Program-made: the position numbers and the translations under genes
The notes under the pieces: model-generated
Database searches by the model: none
What the model was told of the DNA's origin: nothing
The model's input: only the letters and a program-made list of their open reading frames with translations
In this document: one piece after another, positions 46,855-60,317 of the stretch
How the letters are laid out: each line of letters starts with the position of its first letter
How positions within the stretch are numbered: position 1 is the first letter of the stretch
Assembly: GCA_025267735.1 (NCBI GenBank)
Contig: CM046307.1
Location: forward strand, 47,845,395-47,909,394
DNA: 64,000 nucleotides
Direction: 5' to 3'
From: Mactra quadrangularis
Lineage: Eukaryota > Mollusca > Bivalvia > Venerida > Mactridae

Positions 46855-46903
46855 GTAATAGCCTATACATTGTGTTGCAACGGTATTAAGCCCAATAAAA
46901 AGT
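46855..46903 (+). mobile_element. SINE 3' tail remnant
   Basis: 'cattgtgttgcaacggtatt' and 'aagcccaataaaaa' correspond to the end of the SINE at 36779-37085. The rest is missing, so the D0/C3 junction falls inside the SINE. Confidence 0.7.
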
Positions 46904-48127
46904 AAAAACTTTGGAGGGCACTTAAAATATTAAAGTTACTGTTTTGAAACATATTCCTTTTTTCTAGATGGATTGATTGATTCGTGAAATGTACACTAAC
47001 CAATTCCAGTCATGAATATAACAACATTGATTGATGTCTTACAATTATATGTATTTACTCCTATATAACTATCAATTGTAACGTAGGTATAACTTCTATT
47101 AGAGTTTCTATCAAACTGTTTATCCAAAACTTCTTGACGATTTATTGACAGTCCATAAATACATTCCGGTTTTTATTAGAGAATAGTAAGTTTCGTGCGA
47201 GGATAATAATCAATTGTTTGCAAGAAAATTACGTTTCTGTTTAAACAATACAAATGCAATACTGTCACAATCGTCACGAAAGTAGATTTATACTTTGCAA
47301 TTAAGTAACTTAAATAATAACTAGAGGGCATAAGGCATTAATGCGTGGTTATTTAGAAGAAAATTACTATTCTGACTTTTCAAGTTGATGCACCAAGAGT
47401 TTGATAAACAGGAAACCACAGGATAGAATATCCAACGATGCTTAGCATTTGAGAACAACAACATTAATATCAATGAAATGACATTGTAAACAACAGTTTG
47501 GAAAGCACAAAAACTAGATTCGCAAATAAGAAAAGTTAAACCAATACATTAGTATTACCAGAAATGATCTTATGAGGTATTATTTGGTATTACGTTTATT
47601 TTATTGGATAAAAGAACGGAACTTTTTTGCTACACATTTATTTGCATACCTATCTGTCTTACTGTGTCAGAAAACCTCATGAAATATACAAGTTGGACGT
47701 CTAGTTGATGAAATATAATGCTTTAAAGTACTGATATTCATAATTGTTCAAGAGTATGAATATTTGGAGCACATCACAGTAACAAGTTAAGAAACTAGGA
47801 CTTAAACAAACTTTTGAATTGTTATGATACGTTATGCAATAATAAAATTGCTGAGATTAATACATGATTTGCTAGGGATTCTGTACAGTGATAGCTTATT
47901 AGGTAAAAAGGCGTATTATGTACTTTAATAATAAAATTGTCATGTTGTATTTAAATGACTGAATAGTGCAAACCAAAATTTCATATACCCCTTGTATAAA
48001 TGGTATCCTACATACGTCTAAAAACACTATTTAAATAAAGAAACATAGCTAATTGATTATACTATTACGCACCAAATAAACAAGAACCAAAAACTGAAAT
48101 AAAAAATAAATTAATAATTCAAAACTT

Positions 48128-48241
48128 TCATACCATAATAGTCAAACATTTTTCAACGTCACAGTTTTGTGGACTGTCTCTAGAGAATAGATTGATTAAA
48201 TCTCGAGACGACTTGATAAGAGATGAAATCTCGCAGACGTT
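48128..48241 (-). pseudogene. Exon-like relic, B2 copy
   Basis: The minus strand is open through NVCEISSLIKSSRDLINLFS, RDSPQNCDVEKC and LTIMV to TGA. An acceptor-like 'tatttaattaag' precedes it and a donor-like 'ATG|gtatga' overlaps its end. B1 (38415-38540) is disrupted by a stop at the cysteine. Unknown family. Confidence 0.3.
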
Positions 48242-48244
48242 CTT

Positions 48245-49570
48245 AATTAAATACTTACTATTATAAATGACATATTGGATAAAAATTGTACTTTTCACTA
48301 AAATATTTATCAAAGATTTAGATCACTGAGTCAAGGTTATATGTGGTGAGAGAAGATTTTGTAAGATATAAATTTCATCTGATATGCCTTGAAATGCAGT
48401 TACCAAAGCGATTGCTTCAAACTAAGAAACACGATACTAAATATACTTTGAATAACAAGTTTGTTGAAAGATGTTCTTTTTATTCCGGATCTGAAGAACT
48501 TTAGAAGTTTTGTTCAGGCTGTAAGCAGTAAATAAATCTAAAATGGAAGCTGAAAAATCATGCTTTTGATATCACTTTGTAACATTGTTATCAAATACAA
48601 ATTATACATAAAGTTAACTTATTCGATAAGATGTTTGACTTCAAATCCATGATTCGATATCAAAACAGCACATACTTACTCGCGTGAAGACATTCTAGAG
48701 ATTGGGAATCAAACTCAATACAACTAGAAGTTTTAATCATTTATATCAACTGTTCAGTGTATAACCATTGAGCAAAATAAACCCGAATGGTTATTTATAC
48801 AGCACTGTATAGACAAGTTTATTATATAATATGGTGATATACTACTGGATCAATAACATGACAACAGCGCAGTAAATGATAAAACAGAGATAACACCTAG
48901 TCTCCCGAGAAACGTTATCGTATAGTTTCATATAACACTGAATATATAGTGTAATAATGATATTTATATAAATGTTATACTTTACAACATTACAAGCTAT
49001 ATCTAGAGTTAATATTCAACAAAACCAGTCTATAAAATCATATGATAGCAGTACAAAGATATAAAAGTTGATTATATTATGTCACAGACGATCAAAGATA
49101 TTCATGACGCTATGGTTTATCGTAAGCTTGAAGAAACGCCGACAATATATCAGCTTGGGTCCAATTATTATGCATCATAATCAAGCTTTATCTAGAATTA
49201 ATATCCAACATAACATAAAGTCCTATAATCGTAGTACAAAGAAATAAATGTCTGATCACAATGATACGAAAATACAGACAAAAATAATTGTCAATAAAAT
49301 TACATGTAATTAAGTTAAACTCATAAATAAACAGTGCGTTTTTATGTACTGTCACTTTTGGACTAAACTTCCTTTGTTTTGGAGTAACTCATATATTTAT
49401 CTACACGATTTAATCATGTAAACTAAACATCAAATATCCTGATGTCAGAGTTATGGAACATGTTTTGATTGTTTTGCCACTGTCAGTTTCAAGGCTGAAC
49501 GCTCTTCAAGTCCTATTTTGTTTTTGTTTGTGGTGCCATTTTTATGACATTTTTTTCAGTAAATAAAATA
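48245..49570. other. Gene-less part of unit B2
   Basis: Collinear with B1 38545-39875. Nothing further is seen. Confidence 0.5.
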
Positions 49571-50486
49571 GCTTCCCCTTGACTATTAATGAAGTATGTG
49601 TGTTTTACTGCCGTTTCTGTTATGTTTCCATGCTTCTTTCTAAAATATAAACACACCATTTATAAAAAATGAACTACGTCGTAATTGAATAGTGTAATTA
49701 TAAAAGCTATATGGATGAGTCAATAATCAAAATGTAATACAACGAAGATACAGATCTCATGTTTACTTATAATGGAGTATTATAACTTAATGCTACTGTA
49801 ACAATTAAAACAATAAAACAATTAAGATGTAATTGTAAATTGATGTACGCTTCCTGCAAACGTTTAGTCTGAGTTAAAAGAATCAACCTTTCATTAGTGC
49901 TACAAAAATATCTTACGGGATCTATATGTTATCCTTTCTAGCCAAACAAAAACAAGTACGACTGACATAAGCTACTATATCAAGTGATGTTTGTCTGGAG
50001 AACAGCAATAACCTCACTAGATATATTGTTTATATGATTCAATTGTGAACCCTACTAGTAGACGGATATCGAGACGACAAAACATATATTTCTTCTTCTG
50101 GTTTTAGACACAGTAACTATCACAGTTAACACCAGATTTACCAAGTATAAATAAAGTAAAATTATTTTCCAAAAGTATGAATTTTGTTATAATACATCAT
50201 TCTCTATTTCAGATGTTGGAACATTTTCAGTCCTTTTTAACGTTGATTAGTTTTTATTATGTAGAAAATATTTCTACAGACATGTATGTATAATAATTTA
50301 TATTCATTGGCATGATAATGAAATGTATTTATGTTTGTAATAATGCATTTATTATTGACATATGATAGATAATTTGATTCGTTATCCTTGTTTTCGTTAT
50401 TTGTTTAGTGGGTCCTTTTCATAAAAAAGGTTAAAATCTAAATTTATTTGCTTTTTGGCTGTATAAGTGGTCTGTATTATATAATG
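49571..50486 (-). repeat. Polar-tail modules in B2
   Basis: Copies at 49571-49633 and, degraded, 50442-50486, in the same order as B1 39878 and 40683. Confidence 0.45.
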
Positions 50487-52143
50487 TTGATAAAATGCTT
50501 TTAACAAAATTATATTAAAAGATTTAGGCATAGAATATATACATTTGTATGACACCTCGTGGCTGTATATTGAAACTCACTGACAGTAGCAGCTGGCATT
50601 TACGATCAACAATGACAAAATCTATAGAATGACAGAAGTATAGCATTTGATGATCTTAGAAAATTTCTAGATAATTTAGTTATTCTGAAATATAAAAAAC
50701 CTAGAGAACGTAAAACTGATAACAAAACTATGACATTTGGAAATGTACGATTTCAGATCATATACAGCAAATTGTAATATATCTAAAGTTGTGAAGAAGA
50801 GGCCGCTTACAGGTCTCAAATAACGTGAAATATTCTATTAAATCATTGAATACTATTCTTCAGGCATTATTTTGGATTTGAATAACTCTACAAAACCCTC
50901 TTGTGAATTTCTAATGATAACACTCTATAAACCAATAATATTATATTATAATAAGTCAATGTGTAATTTTCATAATCTCAAAGCAGAATTATTTCTTGCT
51001 AATGTCATATTATTTTGTGGAATATCTAAGAAATAATGGAAAGACAGACGGATTACGATTACGACTACTTTGTCAAAATCGATAGCATCAACGATTTTTT
51101 TGCTTTACAATTGATTACGATATTTAGAAATAAAAGCGTTTTTGTTCCATTTAGAGACTTATTGGTTTAATATATCATAGTTCAAGACTTCATGAAATTA
51201 AAAGAAAGGAAAACCAATATGTTTTATGTTTGCCACGATCTTAGCTTTGACTTATGGCAAATTGATGTCTAAATGGCATAAAGCAATACATTTATGAGCT
51301 AACATAAAAAACTTACGTCTCAGCTCATGAATTGCGTTAAATGGCATGTTAACTATGCAGATGCACTTAGAAAGGCGTGACACATGGTGTAAATGAAAAA
51401 GTCTGTGGTAGAAACATTACACAAAGCAGACACTTCTGATGTTCTGAACGGAGATAATTGAATTTCTTTGCAATTTACAGATGACTGTTAAAAACACATT
51501 TAACAGTAAAACATATCATAGAAAATTGTGATATTGCCTGCTGAGAGTCAGTTTACACTTCTCTATTATTGTTCTGATCCAGAATCCATTTGTATAAATG
51601 ATATACGGTTGTAGTGTTTGGCAGTTACATAGAAAACAAGGATATTAGAACTAAATTTAACAACCTTCAAAACGAGTTACGTTGTTGGACAATACGGATG
51701 AATTAGCAGAGAAAATTCGAGGAAAGGAAACATATGGCATTTAAATAGTGAACATCGTGGTACGCAAACGACATATGGCAAGCACATCAATTCCGGGTAT
51801 GCCACACAAATGAATCTATAGCTCTTGATGTTGTCCCCTATGTTGATGGCATGACACTTATTTTGATTCATAAAACTAATTAACTTTAAACTATGAATAG
51901 TGTATCACAGGAACTGGTAAACATACTTAGTACTCATGTAAATTTGGTGCCATACATTAAGTTCCTTAATATAATAATTCGAAATAGAGAAAAGAAAGTA
52001 ACAACAATGTAATAAATTTTACTTGTATCGAAACAAATACTACTGGATAAGAAACTGTTAAACTCTTTAAAATACGAACGTCCAAAGGTACCAAAAAAAA
52101 TTTATGTCACCAAAATCATAAAAATTCTAGTATAATATCTATA

Positions 52144-52308
52144 CAGTAAAGTTCCACTATTAGGAACATCAAAATTAGTGGTCTTAATAGCGGGCGTTGT
52201 TAAAATAGGAACATTTTTCTTCTCAAATTCAGCATTGGGACTAAAAAATCATCTAAAATTGCATGATTTTGGTATAATATAGGTGTGCTTAATATTGCAA
52301 CTTTACTG
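52144..52308. mobile_element. Pogo/Tc1-like MITE, 165 bp, TA target
   Basis: Ends 'cagtaaagttccactattag' and, inverted, 'cagtaaagttgcaatattaa'. TA flanks both sides (52142-52143, 52309-52310). It lies within the eroded remains of the MITE whose B1 copy is 42714-42928, that is, a nested insertion. Related left ends occur in D0, D1 and D2. Confidence 0.8.
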
Positions 52309-53037
52309 TAATATACTTATTACTATTAAACTTTAGTTGACAGAAATGCATTTCTTGTATAACCATGTTGCTATTTCTATAACCTTTGGTATTTGAAATC
52401 TCTGAAAGAGACATTATGTGATTGACTTATATCATTTCTCCGTTACACCGTTAATGGACCTGAATTTCTAGGTTTTATTTCTTTATAACTTAATTATCTG
52501 TATTACTCTGAGTTAAAACAAAAGTCGTGTTTAGTTGGTGAGATCGATTTTGGCACCATTTGTTGTAAGTTCATCTTCAGCTTTATTAAATACTGTTCCC
52601 ATCAAAAATTATACTGCTTTATATATTCACTAAAATAAACGCATCAGATTTAACGTTTAGCAATTGCATTTTACAAAACATTATTCGTAAAAATTTATCA
52701 ATTAGGTCAATCAGCAGTTTGTAAGTCTATATTTGTATTTGACTTTTTTGTTTATAAGATATCAGCAAAATCACATTCATATCTCTATTACAATCATTCT
52801 ATGAATTTACTCCTCATTAATTACCTGGAGTTTATAAATACATTTTGGTATTGCTTGTTTTTACAAGACTTGTTGAGTCAAGTGTGAGGAGGTTGACCTA
52901 TCCTAGAACCTACAGTTTAAACACCAAGTGGCAATTATTGTGCTACTATCCGGTCCAATGTGGTAATCCAAAGTTCTAGTTTTCGTTCATTGTTCGTTGT
53001 GTCGTTTTTATAACAAATCTTTAAAGATGTAAAAAAG

Positions 53038-53595
53038 TCTCCTTTATCTTTTCCTGTGTAAAAGGTATGTGGTTTTGTTACTGTTGCTGTTCATGATATG
53101 TTTTCAGGCTCAATAAATATTTGTTTATTCCATACCTTGTATTTCAATTTGGCTGATGAACATTATTAACTCAGTGTGATACAATACAATAATGTTTCTG
53201 TAGGACATAATAGACTATATCTGTGTATTATCAGTTACCATTTTAGTGTCTACACTTGTTGTTATTGATCCCTTGATTTTATCATCATATCACATTAGGC
53301 AGATTTTTATTCTTTCTATCCATCTGTGTTAACATACAAGTCTCTGCGATACTACACTAAGCATTATGGCAAAAAATGTTAGTTTGACTTTACCACGTGT
53401 CAATGTTCAATTTCTAATATTATCTTTTTTAATTGTACTGAATGTTTTGTTGCTACGTAAGTTCTTGTTTCCGTTATTTGTTTGTGGGTTCATTTCTATA
53501 ATTCAATTCAAAATTCAGAAAATATGTATCCCTCTTTGCTTTTCGCCTTGGCGGGAAGTCTTATTTTACTATTGTTGTTCGTGATATGGTTTCAC
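53038..53595 (-). repeat. Two polar-tail modules at the end of B2
   Basis: 53038-53110 (minus SENIS then TGA) and 53528-53595 (minus ETISRTTIVK then TAA; B1 is open here). They bracket the single B2 version of the 1-kb subrepeat. Confidence 0.5.
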
Positions 53596-56049
53596 AATTC
53601 TTCGCATAAACCATGAACAATCTGAAACAGTACATATTTTTGTATTTCAAAACTCACCTTGTTTGGAAACAATTCTTTTATTATTTGTCTGATGTAAACT
53701 GGTTTTAACCAAATCTTGGTTCAGACTGTTTATTTCGTAATGACTCACAAACCTTAAATCAGAGATATCACTGTACGTTATATCGTCTAAATTACAGTCT
53801 GCTAGAGAAGACCACAATTTGGCCATATAATGAATGGGTGAGATTATTTAATAACTATCTTCAAGGCTGACACAATTGATGTATTGGTTTAGAATGGCAT
53901 TAAGCTTTGTCTTCTTATACCTAGAATAGATTGTCTGTTGGTACTGAGAGAGATTTGCTAAAAATAATGAAAGATATATACTTACGTACAGTAAAGTTCT
54001 ACTATTTGGAATACCCAAATTGATGGTCTTAATAGCGGATTAGTCTTGATATGTGTATCTTTATCTTTAAAATTAAGCGTTTGAGTGTCCCAAATTGTGA
54101 CTTTAAATTTCCCAAATTTTGCACTTGGTTTTGCAAAAACCAAAGTGATTTTTATAGAGAATTGTAATTGCAGAAATGCTTGAAGAGCTTACAGTAATCA
54201 TATATTAATCTATATTTTATCAGATTTTCTCGTCTGACATTGATTTTGAACAAGTCGAAACTGGTATAGACAATATACTGTATATACTGTCGAACATGAT
54301 CACGTGCCATATTAAGAACTCAAACTCATTTTATAACATTTGTTGTTTTTTTAATTCTAATAAAAAATTGAATGTGTTGAAGGTCGGTGTTGTTTGACTG
54401 TTCCTGTTCTAAATATGCTTTCAGTTTCTTTTTATTATAACATTTAGGAAGAGTGTTGTAAAATAACACGACACTCTGCGTCTAGTTGATTATGAGGAAT
54501 GAAGATATGAGGATTGGAACATTTTAAGACATAGTAAAGATAAAGAAAAGTTATAAAGGTAATATTAAGGGGTTCTGAAATTCTTTATAAAATAGTTTTA
54601 CTTGAAACAAGTAGCCAGGTGAACTTACCTTGGATTAAGAAGTCAAGATATAGAAAAGTTAGGCTAATTTTATCGACAGGTTATAAAGAATTTAACAAAA
54701 GATAAATCTACTTGAAACAAGTAGCAAATTGAACCTACTAAAGAGATAAACAATTTTTATCACTTTGAACGTCAGACATATTCAAAGTAGTCAAATACCG
54801 CTTGATTTTGAAAATAGCCAATAAGGTCTTAAAATGGGACTTGACTGTAGTTACTTTATTACAAAGAATTTATCATCCAATAAAACAAAAAATGAAAATG
54901 ACAAATTAGTATCGGAAGTACAAAAACATTCCACATTTCCACGCAAACAATTGATTCGATCTTTCTGCATGAAGACTACCTTTCGAAGCATTTCAAATAT
55001 GAATATTCCCCTGAAGTTTATAGGCAATTAATATATCGCCATGAGTTTTGGTAAAAGAGGATAACAAGAACTCTTATAGAAGTAATACTGACGTTAAGAT
55101 TGACAGTTATATACGAGTAAATACATAAGATTGTAAGACATCAATCAATGTTGTTGTAGACATGATTGGAATTGGTTCCTGTATAAATTTCATGAACATT
55201 TCAATCAAGTTAAGTAAATTGGAGGAGAGTGGGTGTTTACAACTCTATAAATATGTTCATTGCATTTATAAAGTGTTGCGTTATTTTTTATTTTAGGTGG
55301 AAAGAATTAAGGCCTATTTTGAGGGGAAAATGGCGATAAAATTAAATTAGGGGGTGATTTCCTAATTTTGCCCCAAAATGCAAAAAGAAACACTTATGAA
55401 TAGCTTAAATTTATGTATTAGCATCGTCAATTTAAAAGTTTTGATCTTTAGCATATTGTAGTTACTTTTAAGTCTTTATTCATCAAATATATATATACAT
55501 AGGCACGTTTAGATTTGCATTTGAAAGCAATCTAATAACTCGATAGTAATTACTATATAATAATAATATTCAGCGTTATTCCTTACGTTATTTTACGTTC
55601 AATTAAACGTCAAAATATATGTTTCAAATGGTGTTTTTTTGTGCATTAATTTAATATACAAGTTCGTATTTTCTAAATAACTTAGCTTTGCTGACGTGAT
55701 AGTTTCATAAGTGCTCATTATCTATCAAAGTCTATGAAATCTGACCATGACATTTTCCTTACATGAGTAGTAACCAATTACAACAAACACAGAAATCATA
55801 GAAATTGTATATACGTATAGCTGACAATGCAAGGCAATAAAATTAAATAACCAGAACAAATCTTAGATAAAATTTCAAATCTATATACAACGGAGACAAA
55901 TTCGTACATCTAAGAAAATAACATATTGATATATGGCTCGTATTTACAGTAATATCATTGAAAACATGGATAAGCTTTGCTTAATGTTTGATAATCAAAA
56001 CTCACGGTGTTATATTTAGTTGGATTATCAGAATGTTACCAATTCTAGG

Positions 56050-56200
56050 AGCAGTAAGAGGCAAGATTGATGTTAGTGAGGTCCCGGTTTCGAACACCAC
56101 TAGGGGCACTGCTATTTTCCCTAAGCAAGAAATTTACCTATAGCTGTTCCACTCCATTAAGATCTATATGGGTACTGTGAGTGATAAGCTGTCTGAAGTT
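56050..56200 (+). mobile_element. SINE fragment in D1
   Basis: B-box-like 'ggtcccggtttcgaacacca', then 'aggggcactgctattttccc' and 'taagcaagaaatttaccta'. Same family as 1945-2230. The D2 copy is at 60395-60530, so the insertion predates the D duplication. Confidence 0.7.
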
Positions 56201-57867
56201 GAAACTGTACTTTAACTTATGTAATTGAAGAGGTGTTATTTACTTGTACAAATGGTGCGGACTTTTAAATACGTCCATCGGTTGATTTAAACCGAATATT
56301 TCTATACCATTATATACATGCCCATTTGTTGTGAGCACGTGTTTACCTTAGGAGCAAAAATGGTGTTATTGTATATAATTAAACAATTACTTGTAAACAA
56401 TGAATAATTAATATGCGAATAAAACTTTAACTCGTAATGTTGCCTTAATAATTCAATTTATTTTTGTTATAATTAGTATTTAATTCTAAATACACTAAGA
56501 AACCTTAATGTTGTTTACGCACATCACAATATATTGTTTTTGCTATATTTTCCTTAAGGACAAACAATAAAATTTTAAACTTGTAAATGTTTGATGAAAT
56601 ATTTTATTTCAATATTGATTTTTACGTAAAATAAGAGGGAAAAATATTTTCAAGAAGAATAACATTCGTAGTTAAAGTTACATGTGCAATGATTTTGTTG
56701 TTAGTATTTTTATATTCTCAAGTTACTTGTTGACCAATGTCTGTAATTGTATTCAGAAAATAAATTCTTAATGTTTTCAGTCAAACTGAATGATAGAAAT
56801 AGAGAAAAATAAAAATAAACATTTTTTTAAAAATGCACTAAAAGCGTCAATACCATTACTTGCGTGACAGAGTTTTATACATAATATCTCTACTTTTAAC
56901 AGTTGTATTCACTGGGTTCCATAAGTTTTATTGCACAGTCATATTAAATGTTTGATGCTATAGATATCCTTCACATGTTGTGGTTAGTTTCACAACTAAT
57001 ATATATTTTAACATGAATTCTCAATTTTATTCATTTATATTATCTCTCTTATTGTTAAAGTGTAGTTTTGAATGAAAATGACTTTTATTGCATCCTTACA
57101 TGTAATAAGATAGATGTAATAAAATACATGTTAAAAGAAACTTTTGTACCCCAGTGTATATATTTACATTTAAATTGTCATTATCAGAACACCGATTTGA
57201 TGTTTCCAAAATATTTCAATGCAATTTTGAGATCTTTTCAAACAAGTTGATATTTATCTAAAATCTGTGAACAAGCTGCTATAAGAAACTTGGAAGTCAC
57301 AAATATGTTCAAATATGTTGAAATTTATATTTTGATGGATATACTGACAATTATAAATGACAGATTTCAATACTTTTATATATCATGGGAATATTGTAAC
57401 AGAAAAAACAACATTAATCTATATGTATACTCTTATTGTATTTTATTGATAACCAATCTACAATCTTTATAAAAAGACAACAAGATTTGAAGTTTATAGT
57501 AATGGACAATTGGTTTCTGTAAGAAAGTACAGAGCAATTCAAACGTCCTTGGAAGAATGAGAATTTATGGGGAAAATCATGTTTACTGCAAGCAATTTAA
57601 CTATAATTTAAGTTTATTATTGCAATAAACCTTGAATTGTATAATGATTAACCAATGAATATTGATTTTGGAATTTAATAAAATGGCTCTTTGTGTTTTG
57701 TTTTCATTGGAAAATACTGATCGGTTCATCCTTAAATCAGAATTTTTTAAAAGACATTTTAGAAGCACTGTAACTTTTTTCATGGATAAATATGAATCAA
57801 CTTATTTTAAAACAGGATTCTCTTAAGGAATGTTTGAGAGCATTGTTTACAAGTATTTTGTGTTAAA
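56201..57867. other. Gene-less part of unit D1
   Basis: AT-rich sequence collinear with D2. A plus frame ending near 57260 shares 'SLSEHRF' with D2 at about 61530 but has no start, domain or splice context of note. Confidence 0.4.
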
Positions 57868-58549
57868 TTTCAAAACCAACATTGTTTGGAAACAATTCTT
57901 ATATTGTTTGTCTGACTTAAACTGGTTTTAACCAAAATCTTTGTCTCAGTCTGTTTATTAGGATTCGTGATAACTCGCAAACCTTAAATCAGAGATATGA
58001 CTGTACGTTATTTTGTCTAAATAACAGCCTGCTAGAGGAGACAACAATACAACAATTTGACAATATAATGAATGGTTGAGAATATTTAATAACTATCCTC
58101 AAGGCTGACACAATTTGATGTATTGGTTTAGGATGACATTATGCAAGCTTTGTCTTCTTATACTTAGTATGGATTATATGTTGGAACTGAGGGAGCTTTG
58201 CTAGAAATAATGAAAGATGTAAAGTTCTACTATTTGGAAATCCGGAATCGATGGTCTTAATAGCGGATTAGTCTTGATATGTGTATCTTTGAAATAAAGC
58301 ATTTGTGTGTCTCAAATCTTGACTTTAAATTTCCCATTTTTTTTTGCTTGATTTTGCAAAAACCAAAGTGATCGTTATAGAGAATAGTTAATGCAGCAGT
58401 GCTTGAAGTACTTACAGTAATCTTATATTATCCCATATTTTATCAGATTATCTAGTCTGACATTGATTTTGAACAGGTCGAAACTGGTAAAGGTTGTATA
58501 TACTGTTGAATATGATCACATGCCTCATTAAGAACTCAAGTTCATTTTA

Positions 58550-58837
58550 TCACATTTTTTTTAAATCTAATAGAAAATGATCGTGTTGAAAGTCTGTGTT
58601 GTTTGACTGTTCTGAATATGCTTTCAGTTTCTTATTATAATAACATTTAGGAAGAATGTTGTAAATAACAAGAAACTCTGCGTCGAGTTGATTATGAGAG
58701 ATGAAAATATGTGGATGGGAACATTTGAAGAAAAAGTGGAGATAAAGAAAAGTTGGGCTGATTTTAAGAGATTCTTCATAACGAAATAATCTTACTTGAA
58801 ACAAGTAGCAAAGTGAAACTACCAAAGAGATAACCAA
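58550..58837 (-). pseudogene. 95-codon minus-strand frame in D2
   Basis: Runs MVISLVVSLCYLFQVRLFRY, then FFKCSHPHIFISHNQLDAEF, then into the tail module as AYSEQSNNTDFQHDH before TGA. NTDFQHD aligns with the NTDLPHS-type reading of other tail modules. The D0 paralogue (46265-46468) keeps the upstream half; D1 is broken. It has one hydrophobic start segment, no clear domain and no recognised family. It may be a surviving exon or a chance frame. Confidence 0.3.
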
Positions 58838-59436
58838 ATTTACAACTTATCTCTTTGAACGTCAGACATATTCAAAGTCAAATACCCGCTTGATTTTGAA
58901 AATAACCAATATGGTTTAAAAATGAAACCTGACTGTAGTTACCTTAATACAAAGAAGTTACCATCTAATTAAACAAAAAATGACAATGACAAAGTAGTAT
59001 CTAAAGTACAAAAACTTTATTTCGACGCAAGCAATTGATTCGTTCTTTCTGCATGAAGACTACTATTTGATGCATTTCAAATATTCTCCTGAAATTATAG
59101 GCATGATATATATCGCCATGAGCTTTTAGTAAAACAGGATAACAAGAACTCTTATAGAAGTTATACCGACGTTAAGATTGACAGTTATATACGAGTAAAT
59201 ACATAAGATTGTAAGACATCAATCAATGTTGCTTTAGTCATGATTTCAATTAGTTGGTGTATAAATTTCATGAACATTTCAATCAAGTTAAGTAAATTGG
59301 AAAAGGAGAGTGGGTGTTTATAACTCTATAAATATGTTCATTGCATTTGTAAAATGCTGCGTTATTTTTCATTTTAGATGTAAAGAAACAACGCCCATTT
59401 TGAGGGGGAAATGGCGATAAAATTAATTAAGGGGGT

Positions 59437-59577
59437 GAATTTGTCTTTCAATACTATCGATAATATGTTATAACTAAGTACTCTTTTAAAGAAATATTTC
59501 CATATAAAGCACAAAACTTTAGGACAAGGTAATTATTCTTCAATGAACGGGAAGCACACATTTTTAGAGTGGGGTGT
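59437..59577. other. About 135-bp insertion in D2 or deletion in D1
   Basis: D1 joins 'agggggtgatttcc' directly (about 55351), while D2 has extra sequence between 'gggggtga' and 'gtggggtgtggcc'. The 'ggggtg' at both borders fits a microhomology deletion in D1 or a 6-bp target duplication in D2. Confidence 0.5.
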
Positions 59578-60214
59578 GGCCTAATTTCGCCCCAAAATGC
59601 AAAAAACAACACTTATGAATAGCTTAAATTTATGTCTTTTGCATGTTGCAGTTACTTTTAAGTCTTTATTCATAAAATATATACATAGACACGTTTAGAT
59701 TTGTATTTGAAAGCAATCTAATAACTCGATAGTAATTATCATAAAATAATAATATTTAGCGTTATTTCTTATTTATGTTCAATGTTACGTCAAAATGTAT
59801 GTTCAAATGGCGTTTATTGTGTGTTAATTTTATATACAAGTTTGTATTTTCTCAATAACTTAGCTTCGGTGACATGATAGTTTCATGAGTGCTCATTATT
59901 TAGCAAAGTCTATGAAATCTGACAATGGCAATTCTCCGTACTCGAAAAGTATTCAAATACGACAAACACAGAAACATACACAAAATTTAATGTCATAGAA
60001 ATTGTATATTTATCTGACGATGCAAGACAATCAAATTAAATAACCAGCACAAATCTTAGATAGAATTTCAAATCTATTTACAACGGGGACAAATTCATTC
60101 AGGTTACATGTAGGAAAATTACATATTGATATATGGCTGGTATTAACAGTAATATCCTTTATCATTGAAACATGGATCAGCTTTGCTTAATGTTTGATAA
60201 TCAAAACTCAAGTT

Positions 60215-60317
60215 CATGGAGTTAATTTTCTTCCACGAATATTTATTTACCTTGAAATTTTCGGTAACAAAAATTAACTCCATGAACGATCCAGAGCAGA
60301 GAAACCTCTTTGGACGT
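60215..60317. mobile_element. Hairpin element with 12-bp direct repeat, D2 only
   Basis: The exact repeat 'aaaactcaagtt' stands at 60203-60214 and 60318-60329; D1 has a single 'aaaactcacggt' here. At the left of the insert an 18-bp inverted repeat 'gttcatggagttaatttt' (60212-60229) pairs perfectly with 60270-60287. The remainder ('gatccagagcagagaaacct') is unpaired. The long direct repeat suggests target-primed or template-switch insertion rather than a cut-and-paste MITE. Confidence 0.75.

Larger units (their letters stand above)
47300..53630. repeat. Duplicated unit B, copy 2
   Basis: Collinear with B1 but lacking the 44290 SINE, the second 1-kb subrepeat and the 31-bp tandem. It has its own TA-flanked element at 52144-52308. 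By-eye identity is around 88-92%. Confidence 0.8.
53630..57867. repeat. Duplicated unit D, copy 1
   Basis: Direct repeat of 57867-62210 at about 4.2 kb spacing, so D1 and D2 are head-to-tail. Anchors: 'gtcctgtt'-type tail module at 54370, 'gaggtcccggtttcgaacac' at 56079, 'caatgttgtttac' near 56508. D1 lacks about 135 bp present in D2 (59437-59577) and the 60215-60317 insert. It also has a private 3' tandem at about 54550-54740 ('ttacttgaaacaagtagc' twice). Confidence 0.8.
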
